A stretch of DNA of 64,000 bases from assembly GCA_003971905.1 (NCBI GenBank), contig RSEE01000004.1, positions 1,116,001 to 1,180,000 on the forward strand, in the 5' to 3' direction. The DNA comes from Moniliella sp. 'wahieum'. Taxonomy: Eukaryota; Basidiomycota; Moniliellomycetes; Moniliellales; Moniliellaceae. Of the stretch, positions 44,402 through 56,719 are shown piece after piece; the stretch's first letter is position 1; the number at the start of each line of letters is the position of its first letter. Below the pieces are notes generated by a model. That model had not been told where the DNA came from. It made no database searches and saw only the letters and a program-made list of their open reading frames with translations. Position numbers and translations under genes: made by a program.

Positions 44402-45367
44402 ATGGCCGACGAAGTGAGGGATGCGTTTGTGTCCTACATCCCTCCGGAGGATTTGGATAAGAGAGGGGAGGAAAATGCACTGCTCCCACTTGATGTGGTT
44501 CCTGAAGCGCTGGAACGCCTTGGCCTCGACGGGGACGACGATCTGGCGCTCTCTATCCTACGGGAAGCGGCCGAGCCATTGGGGAGGGGATTGGGAATGG
44601 GCGTTCCTTATCCCCAGTGGAAGGAGGTGGTGGAGGTGCTGTTATCCCAGCAGCGGGACGAGGACCAAAATGCTCAAGGAGCATCGGACCAACAAGAGGA
44701 GCCCTCACGGCGGCGGCGGCAGCCTCCTCGAGCCGCTCGAGCTGCAGCTCAACCCCATTGGATGGACGACAACAGCGAGGAAGAGGAGCCCGAATCGGAC
44801 AACTCCGAGATGATGCCTATGAGGAAGGGGACGTTCCTAATAGGAAAAGAACCCGCGCTGGAGTAGGGAAAGGTGATGAAGATGAGGAGCCAGACGATGA
44901 CGACGACGACGATGAAGACGATGATAAGGGGGTTTCCTGCCTCCGCGGAAACGACGTACTCCCGCCCGTGCGCAGCAAGGAAAGGTGACGGAAGTACACC
45001 GCCAAAGGGCAGAACGTGTTTTTGGTCTGTTTCTTGACCAGCTTCCGGAGAAGCCAGAACGGCTGACTGCCCAAGACTTGATTGCGGTGGCCAAAAGCAT
45101 GGGGGATACTCTCTCCTTAAACGAGGTTCGTCTGGTTCAAGATTGCTGGGAGCTTCCGTGTTGACTTTGTGTTGTAGGCACAGGATATGGTCGAACAGGC
45201 GGTCCGGCTGGGCAACGAGCAATCATCCCAACCTACAACAACTTCCAGCGTAAGCCCTTTTGAGTACGTCCCCTCTCGCTATGGTCACAAGCGAAGATGT
45301 TGATCCTGATTCATTCCCTGCTAGGCTGGCAGCTGTCATTCGGAAGCTGGGTATGAGGAGATCTTAG
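44402..45367 (+). CDS. EF-hand-like (centrin/calmodulin-type) protein with acidic linker
   Basis: The ATG at 44402 opens MADEVRDAFVSYIPPEDLDK, then LLPLDVVPEALERLGLDGDD and YPQWKEVVEVLLSQQ, the helix-loop-helix rhythm of an EF-hand pair. A long linker follows: Arg/Pro-rich (RRRRQPPRAARAAAQP), then Glu/Ser-rich, then a basic patch (RKRTRAG) and a run of Asp near 44890-44930. The C-terminal part reads ERVFGLFLDQLPEKPERLTA, QDLIAVAKSMGDTLSLNEAQ and DMVEQA. This resembles the third EF-hand of centrins (LRRVAKELGENLTDEE). It ends FQRLAAVIRKLGMRRS at 45367. Introns are 45126-45177 (52 nt) and 45250-45324 (75 nt). The calcium ligands are poorly conserved, so it may not bind calcium. The gene itself is well supported by splicing; the family call is moderate. 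Confidence 0.65.
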
Positions 45368-46073
45368 GGTCCCAGCACTCGAGTTGACTGATCTCACTCG
45401 GGTTGACTGATGTTAGCGACTACGAGACTGTATCCGATCTTATTGGGATGCATGACCTACTTTCGCTTCAAGCATAGCTCCTGCTGCATCAGGCGTCGTT
45501 GCACCATCGCGTCTTGCCCACAGATCCCCTGGGCACATATACAACTTCAGACAAGGCGTGAAGGAAAAGTGTTGAGCCACAAGTCTTCAAGCATCGTCGA
45601 AGGGAAGGAACAGGAAGAGAGAAGGGAGATGGAGCGAGCAGGGGGCGCCCTGCGAGCGGAACTCTTTCGACCGGCTAAGCGAGAGCGTCACCGATCCACT
45701 GAGGGCCGAGCAGGGGAAGCCTAGCACTACCCCCCAACAGAGGCAAGTGGAGGCTGCGAAGGAAGTAAGAATATCATCCGATAGCACTTCCTCGTATACA
45801 ATGGGAGAAGGTTTGGATATGGATAATGATACGAGAGACTACCGATTATGGATATCGTTGTTCTAAAATGCAACACGTAGCTGAAGAAGCCACAGGAGAA
45901 CGAAAAATGGTTTACACTTAACGTGCTAGTGCTCTCCTGACAAAAATTCGCTTCGGGAAAGTATGGACAGGGATTGCTACAAGCTTGACTGTCGATGGGT
46001 CTGATCAGATCCATGACCGAAAGTAGCAAGCGAATCGTAATAGACAAAAGAGAGAGCGGGAGCTAAGGGCGAT
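45368..46073. other. Intergenic DNA
   Basis: No gene recognised. An 18-bp direct duplication-like pattern (GTTGACTGAT...GGGTTGACTGATG) lies at about 45382-45414. Confidence 0.35.
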
Positions 46074-47118
46074 CTAGCGGGGGGGAAGTGGTGCTGCCAA
46101 GCGGAGCCGAGGTCCGCGGAGGTAGGCCAAAGGAAGGAAAGATCTGCCCATGCGAATGGGTCGATGGGCCTGGTTGGGCCATGGGCAACCCGAGCCTGGC
46201 ATTGGAGCCATCGGTTGGGCAGGGGACGGGGCCGGGTGCGGAGGAAACGGATTAGCAGTGGCAGGGGTAGAATAAGCTGACGGAACCGGGGGAGGCACCC
46301 AAGATTCTTCCGCCTCAAACGGATCCTCTTCTTCGGCAGCTGGCGTGCGGGTCGAGCGGGACGCCTTCTCCTTCGGTGCATCGACCAAGGCAGTAGTAAC
46401 ATGAGGTCGGGAACCGTTTCGACGTATGAATGGAGGCCATTCGCGACGCGAAGTTCGTTCAGTTGTTCAGTAAGAACGCGCGTGCGGGTGTGGAGGTCGT
46501 TGAGGAGGCTGCGGTACATCCTCTCAGGGCCAGCGAGTCGTCGACAAACTGGAGGGAACGGTTGACAATCAGCGCCTTCGAAGGACGACGCACCTCGGAT
46601 ATGGAGGGAATACGGGAGGCCACACATCAAAGCGAGCATTGAGGCTGTCGCGGGGCGCGTTCCGTCGCGTTGTGAGAAGCACGCTTGTCAGGCGTGGAGA
46701 TGGAAGAAGTGCGAGTACCAGCAGACTGGGGCTGGACGGAGGCTGGGATTGGGGTTGGGGTGCGGGTTGGAGCTGGGAGTGTGCAGGAGGCAGGGGCTGG
46801 AGCGCAGACGCGTGGAGTGCGGCTGAAGGGGAGGGGCCAAGATTGGGCGGTTGGGCACGCATGGCAAAGTGGGGTCGGGGAAGGGGGGAGGGGAGGAGAA
46901 GGGCAAGGGGAAGGAGCAGGAGCAGGAGCAGGCGCGAAGGAGATGCCGAGCCAACCAGAGATCGTCACACCGGTGGGGGAGATCGATCTGGCTGTCTTCC
47001 AAGCAGAGGAAAGAGGGGGGAGGAGGGGGGGTGGGTGCCGCGCCCGGGAGGCCGAGATGGATTTGAGGGATGGCTGTAATCTGAACCAGCGGAGGGCGAA
47101 CGCATGGTGCACACGCAA
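46074..47118 (-). CDS. Proline-rich protein with central coil, not recognised (uncertain)
   Basis: I do not recognise this gene. On the minus strand a central helix reads MYRSLLNDLHTRTRVLTEQL followed by NELRVANGLHSY, a credible coiled coil. Downstream is an acidic-then-proline-rich tail: KEKASRSTRTPAAEEEDPFE, AEESWVPPPVPSAYSTPATA and NPFPPHPAPSPAQP. The DPF and NPF tripeptides are of the kind used by endocytic adaptors to bind AP-2 and EH domains, which hints at membrane traffic but proves nothing. Upstream lies a Pro/Ala-rich stretch of low complexity (47060-46650) that may or may not be coding. Frame changes are needed to connect the parts. No start codon can be chosen with confidence; 47118 is simply the furthest open point. 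Confidence 0.35.
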
Positions 47119-47471
47119 ACCCTAGCGCATGTTTACCCCACACTGGTGTGCTGCGGGGGAGCGCACTCTGTGTGCCGGGCGTCCTGCTCACTGCCCTGGT
47201 GCCTGGCTGGGATGTTCGGTGTCACGCGTGTCACAGGCTGCTGATGGCGCTGATGGTGCATGATGGTGCTCGCTCACCGCAAGGCTGAGCCTGAGCCACA
47301 GGGATGATTCATCCGTGGCGTGAGGCGCTGAGGCCCAGCGCTCAGCCTGAGCGTCATCGCGCTCTCGATTCCATCGCGCCCCGCACCCGATGATGCGGGC
47401 GGCATTGTTCCAATGTTCAATTCGATTCGCGTTGCGCATTGGGACAGCGCACCCGGAGAGGTCCTCGTGGC

Positions 47472-47524
47472 CATCATGCATCATGCATCATGCACGAGAA
47501 GTGCTGTGACATGTGACATGTGAG
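47472..47524 (+). repeat. Heptanucleotide arrays, TCATGCA and TGACATG types
   Basis: Three TCATGCA units (CATCATGCATCATGCATCAT...) are followed about 15 bp later by GTGACATGTGACATGTGA. Both are 7-bp arrays of the TGA/TCA plus self-complementary tetramer kind. Confidence 0.9.
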
Positions 47525-49924
47525 AGAATCACTGCTATCCACTCGCACTTGATGGGTCACCGGTCAGCCTGACCGGTCAGCAAGAGGCTGTTACACGTTA
47601 TGTTACGCGTCTCTGTCAATGCGATCTATATCTTTGACGAGGACATTCGCCCCTTAGTTGCCTATTCATATTTTCTGTTCTTGCCCACGTATCGTCTCCT
47701 TTGGGGACGGAACGCTGCGAGCCCACACTTGTTTCCTGGTTCCCCGCCTGTGGGAATGGGGGTCTCCCCTTGTGTGGCGACTGTGCTCCCCACAGCTCCT
47801 TTATATCTCCCTATTCTCTCTCTCTCTATGACGTTAAGGTTTTCCCCCACGGTCCATCGGCGTCTTTACCTTCTTCGATTGACGATCCATTAGTGTCTCC
47901 ATCTTCGTCCATCCGCACAGTAGTGAGGCAATACTACTTTTCCTCTCTCCTCCTATAATAGTTCTCTGTCTCCGCCTTTCTTGCCACCTCTTCAGTCCCA
48001 TCTCTCTCAGCTCCAGCTCTTCGACCGCTCAACAGTGCTCGGCCTTTCGTATCCATAGTCACTGGAGCTTCCGGTCACGATTTCAGCACCACAACTCCAA
48101 AAATCTAAAGGTTTCTATTCTAAGTCCAGTCAGGGTAGCGTTGCCTCCCGCTACTCTGTCTCCCTGTCCCCAATAAGTCTGGGAAAGCATTCTGACACGT
48201 CATTACTGACCTACGCAGCTTTTTTTGCTTCAAAATTGGGCGTCTCTAGTATACTATATAGCGGAAGGATCCTCTCAATATCGGTTATCCCTAGATGCAC
48301 ACCACAATGCATAACAAATGTGGCCAAAATACGAATAGACCCGCGAGTCGGCACTTTTTCCGACTTGCAAGGAATTGTATCACTATACGATATCCGGTAG
48401 GCGTGGGCCCACGCTATGTTGGGATCCGCTCGTGACAAGGCCCTCCACATTGTCGATCCACACTAAGGGTGGCTCTCGCGCTTTCAGCAACAGCATCCCT
48501 TCGGTTTCCGTTCAGACTGTATCTCTCCACGCCAATGCTCCGATGTATTCTAGTTTCTGCGTATAGAGCGCGTGCACAGCTGTTGAAAGTGATTCTCTTA
48601 TGCACAGAACCAGGAATGATAGTAACTATGACTGGCAGATTGATTTCCCTGTAAAGTTGCTGTATAGCGCGTTTGTTGTCGCCTTCCCGACTATATACTA
48701 TTGCATCACTCTATAGGGGTGCATATATGGGACTCCATGTCTTCATCAGGTGTTTTGTCAAGAATGGAACACACACGGAGACGAATGAATGCTTCGCCCC
48801 ATTCCAACCTACCGCCAGATGGGAGAAGTGACCCAACGAGAAACGAGCTCTCCTGGTGGAAGGACAGGATATGTGACGACGGAGGTTGCTGGATTCTGAT
48901 CCCAAGTGGAATCCTTTTCTGCCCACCGGATACCAGCCTCACGGAGGACTTAACACGTTTCAGATACACAATCCAAGGGACACTGGTGTGGGCGTAGGAG
49001 GGTCGCGAGTAGTGTGCTTTGCTACTTTCGTGGGGCAGAGCCAGGCAGCGTCCGAAAAGGAGGTTGTTTGCACGTTAAGGGGGCGCTGCGACGTGAAAGC
49101 GGGGACCGCTGATGGGCGAGGGAGGGCGAGGAAGCTAATGAAAAAGGCGGTTCGTCTAGAGTGGAGTGCTTAGAAGAAAGGGAGAGTACGGGGGAAAATG
49201 CTGGGCGGATTGGTCCACTGATCACAATTGTGATCGAACTAAGCACAGACACAGGCTTTATATAAGAGGGGAGAAGGGGAAGAGGACCAATAGGGTTACA
49301 GAGTAAACTGGAAACGAGTCAAGGGGACAAAGCGAGGGGCCAAGGACAAAATGCGCGAGGCGAGAGACGAGGTGAGGGCCAAGTGCAAACCGACCCGAGA
49401 CCAGAAACTGAATCGAAAACATGTCTGTGTAGTTCGGAGAGTTTCAGATGAGAGATGATTGATGAGTGGGTTTTATAGATACTAAGGACGAGAAGTCGAG
49501 TCGAGACAGTGAGTGATATAGGGAAGATAGTGAATGATAGAGAACTTGAAAAGGTGGTGATGTATTAATAGGAAGGGAAGCGGAGAAGTGGATGCAACGA
49601 TAAAGGAGTATAGAGGTGGCCGCGCGAGGCATCTTAGTTCCCTGACCTGATGTGAGACAGGATACACTCTCAGAAGCATATGGCCTCTCGGTTTCAAACA
49701 TCCCGCGGATTATTATGATAGACATGTCTCCTCGGTCTCCCTCTAGTACTGCAACTGAAGGGGATGATGACAGGGCCGTTATTCACAACTATATCAGACG
49801 AGAGAAAAACGCACAAATAAAAGTTATATGTTCACAACTTCTTCTCTGGCCGTTTCCCTCGATTCGCTTTCTACACCTCTGTGCTCGACAAGGCGTTGAC
49901 GATGAATGAATATATAGTACTCAA

Positions 49925-50035
49925 GGGTTACGCCAACAAGCACGGTACATGCCGGATGTGCAACAGGTCGGTTTAGGCAAAGCATTTCTTTGTCCCCGCC
50001 TTAAGCGTTGTAAATGATATAACTGTGCGCAGTAG
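49925..50035 (+). repeat. Dispersed repeat family, copy D (partial, diverged)
   Basis: Matches the right half of copies B and C: CAGGTCGGTTTAGGCAAAGC, then CCCCGCCTTAAGCGTTGTAA and ATGATAT. The left half is missing or too diverged to see. Confidence 0.6.
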
Positions 50036-50764
50036 ATAAAAGGCGTGACCCAAAAGCAGCAGAGATGACCCCGAAGAGGAAATCGCGTCCCAAAAATAGG
50101 ACAATGAAGGAAGATACCGCAACGTGGCAATCTGGGTTTGGGCGTAAAAAGAAGACATGTGGTGGCCCGCGTTACATCGTTCTCTGGTGCACTGAATGCC
50201 TGTGGAAATATAATCTGTGGACCTTTGGGCCTTGTCGACGTTGAAGAAGGATTGAGCGGAGACGGGATACTCTGCCTTATCCGTCTTCGGTCCGGGGGGT
50301 CGGTGTCACCCTCTCCTCCTGCCAGGAAACGTGGGATAGAGAAAAAGGAAGTAAAATGATTGAATACATATCTATGGACGGACTGGAGGTATATATTTCT
50401 TAAAAGAAAGAGGGGAGCATAGTCGAGAGGTGGACACATGATCTCCCAACTGATAGGAACCACAGCATAGTGCCCATACGGGCCTAGTGGGCCAATGGTC
50501 CTATGGCACTGCATGAGTCTGACATCTCCGTCCATCTTTCTGTTTTCACCATCAGTCTGCGACTGCATCTGCACACAAGACTGAAGCATAAAGCTTGAAC
50601 AACTTGAACAGCATTTATTGACCCCAGCTCGACAATACAACATATGATATGCTAGCTGATAACATGTTGTAACACTTCAAGGGATCTTCAAGCTTCATAC
50701 TGAAGCTTTATATCAAACACGTTCACAACTTTTGACCTATAATAGCAGGTGCAGCCCACGGACG

Positions 50765-50846
50765 TTATGTCTACAGGACGCTATGTCTACAGGACACTCT
50801 GTCAACAGGACACTCCGTCAACAGGACGCTATATGTCAACAGGACG
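50765..50846 (+). repeat. Minisatellite, 16-bp unit, five copies
   Basis: Five tandem units of the form CTATGTCTACAGGACG, with variants CTCTGTCAACAGGACA and CTCCGTCAACAGGACG; the last unit is 18 bp. Degenerate GGAACGGTGGC-like units follow to about 51420. Confidence 0.85.
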
Positions 50847-53793
50847 CTAGGGAACGGTGGTTGCCGTGGCTCCGGTGAACGATCACACAGTTGGACAATG
50901 GAATGGTCGGCAGCAGAACGGTTGTTAAGGTATCAACGCTGTCCCATAGAACGGTGGCCAAAAAAAGGTGACAACGACGGAATGGTGGCGATGGTTGGGA
51001 CGACGGAACGGTGGCGAAAGTGGCGACGACGGACGGTTGCTACGGTGGCCCATCCTACCCAAGGAGAGAATGCCAGGGTGGCTCGATGACGAAGCAACAG
51101 CCAAGAGCAGGCGCCTCACTTCCATCGGCAACCCAGCCCTCGCTCTCCATCTTCTGATATGTCAAGTACGGAATGCACTCTGAGCCTGGGCAGCCTTTCG
51201 CCCACCCGATTCTCTGCGTGACACGCCAGCCACGCCTTTCTGTTCTGACTCCCTTGTTTTCCTGCTGACAACGGAACGGCATGCTACGCCGCACTGAAGA
51301 TGATGGAATGTTAACCTATGTCGCATGTTGGAGTCTCTGTTAACAATGGAATGGTGGACAGTGGGGATGGTGGGGAAAGAGGCCTATGGGAATGGTGGAC
51401 CAACAGGGGGTAAGGGGCATATGCATATGAAAGGGTGTGGACTATAGGGGTTAAAGATGGCCGCGTGTGTTCGTAACCAATTAACACGGAGGAAAGCTGG
51501 GGCGAAGCCCCAGCCCTTCAATACAGACGCACGGTAAAAGCATCAGGAGTACGCATACGGGCCATAGGCCCGGTGGTCCCCTAGTGGCGAGATATCTCAC
51601 ATTGGTTGAGCGCTCTCTCAGACTCACAGATCTCAGATCTCAAAAACAGATCTCATTAATCATTTCCAATTCCTGTTGCTCGTCCGCCTCACTCTCTTCC
51701 TTGGTTACCCTCTCGCCTTCGCTATGTGTCTTCTTTCTGCTCCTGCTTCTCTCCCGCGTTTATTGTGCTACACCGGGGCCTTGTCGTTACTGTTGTTCTT
51801 TTCTTAATCGCCCCCGACGGATCAGTTTTGTTGCGTGACGCGTGATGAGAGCGGGAGATGTCCTGTCACATGCATGCCAATGTCACATGTCCCATGTCTC
51901 TGCATGCCACATGGTACTCGACTACAAAGTCTCTCACTTGGGACATCCTTCTGTTACATGCATGCATCATCGACATCGATATCGATCCTCCTTCGCTTCT
52001 TGCACTTCATGCAATGCACATGGTGCCATTGGCGCCTCGGTCTCAGATCTCAGCGTCAACATCACCGGCATCACCAACCTCTTGGCATGAGCATGAGGGC
52101 TGGCACCGAGAGCACACCATATATAGCCAGGAAAACACAGATATGTTCAATGGTGGGCACCCACTCACTATACTACACGTACTACACGTACCACCCTGTC
52201 ACTATATCATTAGGCTTTGAGGGAAAAAACATGATTCACCACGGAACATCAATCAAGGGCACCACCACTTTGGTCATCGGATCATCTCATTTAGTCTTTA
52301 AAAACTCCACACTCTCTTGCGGCCGCGGTTGTCCACACTTTGATCTACATCGATGATCACGTTCATCACGCGTATCGCCGATACCGTGTAGGCCAGACCG
52401 TAGGTCTCGGGCTCAGATCTCATGCGCTCATGCCCCCCTCAGGACCAAGCAATACAAGTCAAGATTCAATAGCGGCTGCGTCAGACCTTCCTATTACCTC
52501 CATCTCCAAGGCTGGTATTGTGGAGCTAACAGGTAATTGCTAGAATGGCCCTTTGAATATTTTAAACTTTGAAAACAGACCGAGCAGCGTTGATTTCATG
52601 TTTCTCCCCGGTATTTTAATCGGGGCGAAAAAGCAATCTTGCGCCTGGAACAGGATCGCTGGGAGCCGATGGCCCGACACAGGCGCTGTGCAGATCCCGC
52701 CGAAGAAACTAGCCCGCCTTGGCCGCGCGTACCGAAGCAGTGCCCCCGTGCGGCTGTATGTGGGATGGGCGAGCGCGAACACCTGGATTCTTGGCTGTGT
52801 CGCTAGTCCAGTGCGGTGCGCGGGGAAAGGGAGCAGCCACTTTGGCGCCAACTGCATGCCGATCCAAATGTGCCGGCGCAAAGCGTGCCAATGGCCTTGG
52901 GCTCAGGGGGAGACTCAACTCAGACTGAGTCACTGCGTGCGAAGTGGGACATGCCCACCCTTGTGGGTTTGCAAGGACTGGCCGATATTACTTGCTTCAG
53001 GCCTAGCTTCTCTGGCGTTTTCAGCATGTCTTTCACCACCCAAAGTTGCAACGTGGATGGCACTCAAGCTCAAGAGTGCGCTAGTGCTTACGTTGGGTTG
53101 GTCTGCGTAGGCGCGAGAGGAATGGTTTGGATATTGTTCAATGCTGAAATGTTCAACTTTCACGTTCGTTCAGCGCTGGTGTTCATCACGCGTCACGTTC
53201 ATCGATCATCGATCATCGCCGACGGAGAGCACTGTGATTATTCGCGCAGACATTTGCGTGCTTACATGCATTACACAACGTTGCAACCCGAAAAGCAGGG
53301 CAAGAAACGGGCGGCAGAAGGTTGCAGAAGGCCAGCGCAGAACGTCGAAGGTGTCTGCGCGAGTGCGGGTGCAACGTACAGGAGGCGATCGTGCTTCGCA
53401 GGCGCGCGCGGGGGCTGGCCGTTACAAATCAATCGCCGGTTCCCAGGACGGAAGGGCAGAAAGTTGGATGGGCCCTGGAGGGGCTGCTGATGCGCTGGGG
53501 CGAGAGCTGCGCGGTGCTGGGGTGATATAAAACAAGCGGAGTCGGAAGCCCGACGTGGTTTCCAAAAGGAGCGTATACTGCGCTAGTGCTGCAGTTGCGG
53601 TTGAACAGCACGGCGCTTGCCCACGCGCGCACGGCCGGTACGGGTGGTGAGGCCTGAGGCTGGGGGCCTGTCCCGGTTGGTTTGGGGGCTTCCCAGGGTG
53701 CTTAGCTGCCGTGAGGCACTGGAGCGCTGCCGCGCCCAGGCACTCAGGCGTCACGCGTCAAGCCTCAGACTGCCGATACGCGTTAGAACTGGC

Positions 53794-53828
53794 GTCACAT
53801 GTCACATGTCACACGTCACGCGTCAGGC
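53794..53828 (+). repeat. Heptanucleotide array, GTCACAT to GTCACGC
   Basis: Five 7-bp units in perfect register: GTCACAT twice, GTCACAC, GTCACGC, GTCAGGC. This is the reverse-complement reading of the same unit progression seen at 13100-13127 (CATG to CACG to CGCG). Confidence 0.9.
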
Positions 53829-54145
53829 CGAGGCGGCCGCCCGTGTCCTGGGCCAGTGCCGGGGCCAGAGTGCCGCTGCCTGCGCAGGCACGCCGGCCCA
53901 CAGCGGCCAGATGCGGCTTGCCGCGCGGGGCAGCGCCAGCGCAGGGTCGTAGGCTTTAGGTACAGGCGCAGAAAGTGGCGGCACACAGATCCACCGTCCT
54001 GCATTTTTGCATCTGGCCCGCACGTCGCCTTTTGCCGGTTGGCGGCAGCCCGTAGCCTCGCGCCTCAGCCGCAGGCCGCAGGTCAGGATTCAATCACCTC
54101 GCCTCTTGCCCTCTCCCGTCCATCGTCTTTCTCGGCCACACCACC

Positions 54146-56360
54146 ATGCCGCCATCCTCGTCGCCAGCGCCGGACTATGTCCCGCTGCAGCGCGCCTCCC
54201 GCTCTACCGCCTCCAGCCACGCATCCTCCCCTTCCTCCTACACCATCCTCTCTACCGGCGTGTCCCATGGAACTGCCTACGCCCCCTCGGAGCTTGCCGG
54301 CGCCGCTGCCGCTGCCAAGGCCGACGACACTGTCGGTGAGGACAACTACGATGAGGAGGACTACGAGTTCGACGGTGACAACAGTTCATGGCCAAACATG
54401 CCATCGACTCAGCCGGCCAATCATCCTGGTGGCCATTCGCCTTGCTCCAGCGTCGTGGCCGTGGTGGACGTGATATTCCCCTGCCGCAGACTGTACCCCT
54501 CCTCGGGGTCTCACGAGACCACAGCGAGAAGCCTATCTCGTCCGTTCGCCTTGCCTGGGGTCGCGTAGGCAACCGCCTGCCTCGCGGAGTCCGCCAGGGC
54601 GTAGCCTTTCTCTTCAACCCCCGCCACGCCCGCCACCTGTTCATGGCCGTTGGAGTGCTGCTAATGCTTACCCTCGTGGGATTCGGCATCAATACCCAGC
54701 TCGTCCGCCCGCCTCCCTACCAGCTGGTGCCAAGAGAGGACTATGCTTCCGTCCTCTCCAAGTTGTGAAAGAGCAGAACTTAACTGCCCTGATCCCTCTT
54801 GCTGATTCAGAGACAGGCACGGGCACTATGACGGACACCATTCCGAGCAGATTGGTCTGCTCCAATCCCGCTTGGAGGCCCGGAGTCTTTTGGCTCGATG
54901 CGCTGGCAGCCAACACACGACTCTGGTCCCCCGTCCTCTCCCCTCGACAGGCCCCCTTCGCACATCCCTTCTACGATGTACAGCTCCGACGCGCCCCGCT
55001 TCCTGCCAACGAGTCAGCTGCCTGGCGCGCAAGTTGGGAGAAGTTTGGCTTCTCTCCCGTCACTTTCCTCACTGACATGGAAGCGGATAAGTTTGTCGAC
55101 GAAGACTATGGCCCAGACCGATTGGGCGGTTCCCAGCCCAAGTCCTTGCTAGACAGGACGCGAACGGCGGTGCAAAAGGCATGGTACGCTCTCCCACGGG
55201 GTGTCATGCGGGCCGACTTTATGCGTTACCTCCTCCTGCTCTCCCGTGGAGGGACATGGTCGGATATGGACGTGGATCCGATGGGCAACCTCACCGACTG
55301 ACCAAGCCCGATGCTCGTTGGATTCCTGTTCCCCGCATCTCAAAGCTGGCCGCTTCGAACGACCCCACTTGCGCTCCGTTCCTGACCGATCAAGGGAATA
55401 TCCGTCTTCCTCCTCTCGAGCCAGTACGGTTGGTGGTCGGACTGGAGTGCGAGCCATGGCAGTACATGCAGCATAGCGACCGCGCCTGGCTCGAATCCGC
55501 CCGCATCCTGGCAATGCCTCGGCACCGGGAGGTGCAATTTACGCAGTGGACCTTGCATGGTGCGCCGGGCCACCCAGTGTTAGGATGTGCTGCGGCGTCT
55601 GCTGGCATCGGACAAGCAGTTCGAAGACTATGTCGCGCACCACACGCCGTTCCACAAGAACGCCATCCATCCTTGGACCAACATTGATGCTGCGCGCAAA
55701 TGGATTCTCGCCGACTCGACGCCCGCGTACCCGGTTGGCCCGAGTGAGGACGACAGTGCCAGCTGGTTGCACTGGCGCATCTGGCCTTGGCGCTGGGCGT
55801 GGCCGCGCTGGGGCTGGCACCCACTTTCGGTGGAAGAATGGACCGGACCAGCGCTGTGGACCGACGCGGTTTACCTACCTCAATGCTGTGGCCGGTTTGC
55901 ACCCTCGCGATCTGTATGGGCTCAACGAGGCGGTCCAAGTAGCGGAGTGATTGTGGCTCCCAACTCGTGGTTTGCTCCTCCGCGAGACGACTTGGGCCAA
56001 GCCAAGGTCCTCCACAACTTCCGTGGCTCTTGGAAGCACGGGCCGACATTCAGGGCGCAGGAGGAAAAGGCTGGGGATGTAATCACATCAGCTGGGCCCT
56101 GGGCGCTTTTCCCCTCGTTTTCCATAGTTTCATCTCATGATTGCTGTGCTGCTGTGCGCTGTTCCCTGTCCCTCCTTCTCCTCTCGATCTCATCGATCTC
56201 AAAGCTGATGCTCTTGCCGCTCTCCTCAGTGGCAAGGGCAGGCGGCAGCCCCACCAGCCGATGTGCCCTTCCTGTAACGTTTTTGCCCACACCATTCCCT
56301 GGAAGCAATGCCTGTCCTGGGTCTGATCGCTCGTGGCGCGTGTCTGGCGCTACCCCATAG
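54146..56360 (+). CDS. Och1-type glycosyltransferase (GT32), Golgi
   Basis: A type II membrane glycosyltransferase, probably a mannosyltransferase that extends N-glycans in the Golgi. The ATG at 54146 opens MPPSSSPAPDYVPLQRASRS, a cytosolic Ser-rich tail with an acidic patch. A membrane segment follows (LFMAVGVLLMLTLVGFGI). The lumenal domain has RADFMRYLLLLSRGGTWSDM with DMDVDP as the metal-binding DXD motif near 55260-55275. LVVGLECEPWQYMQHSDRAW, VQFTQWTLHGAPGHPVL and VEEWTGPALWTDAV with FTYLNAVAGLHPRDLYGLN are GT32 landmarks. It then has VIVAPNSWF and HNFRGSWKHGP, the usual C-terminal WK motif, near 56025-56045. The 3' end is uncertain (56045-56360). Several single-base frame changes occur. 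It contributes to cell-wall mannoprotein assembly by family knowledge. Confidence 0.82.
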
Positions 56361-56719
56361 CGTTGCGTCTTGCTGGGAGGGCCTCAAGCCAGGGCAATTG
56401 CGGAGGATGATGCATGTGATGAATGATACTAGCTATGATGAAGCCTTGCAATCGAGTGGCAGCGCGTCATGGTGAAATCAAACATGGCAGGAGTCATGCT
56501 GGTCACGTGCCTTCGTCGCGACGGCGCAGAGCAGAGCGGCAGACACGGCGCAGACAACACGGCGGGCTGGCTGCCTGGCCGCTCGCTTCGCCACCACCCC
56601 TGCGCCCCCGCATTTAGTGCAGCCGCCGCGCCCCAGCCGATCCCAGCGGCCTCTGACAGCACTCTACGCGTGTCTGTGCGGCTGCTGCCCCTGCCCACCA
56701 TTCGCACGCGCGCCCGCGA

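Larger units (their letters stand above)
47119..54145. other. Seven-kilobase gene-poor, repeat-rich stretch
   Basis: No protein or RNA gene is recognised in about 7 kb. It holds heptad arrays (47472-47524, 51600-51655, 51835-51990, 53170-53215, 53794-53828), copy D of the dispersed repeat (49925-50035), a 16-bp minisatellite (50765-50846) and GGAATGGTGG-like degenerate units (50880-51420). TATA-like TTTATATAAGAG occurs near 49257-49268 with no gene found next to it. Open frames at 52540-53200 and 53320-53950 are on GC-rich DNA in several frames at once and look like chance. A small diverged gene could be missed. Confidence 0.45.

Noticed and set aside
46639-47125. Two overlapping plus-strand frames rich in Gly and Arg
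   Set aside because: G-rich DNA gives long frames on both strands; no motif. The minus strand has at least a credible coil further on.
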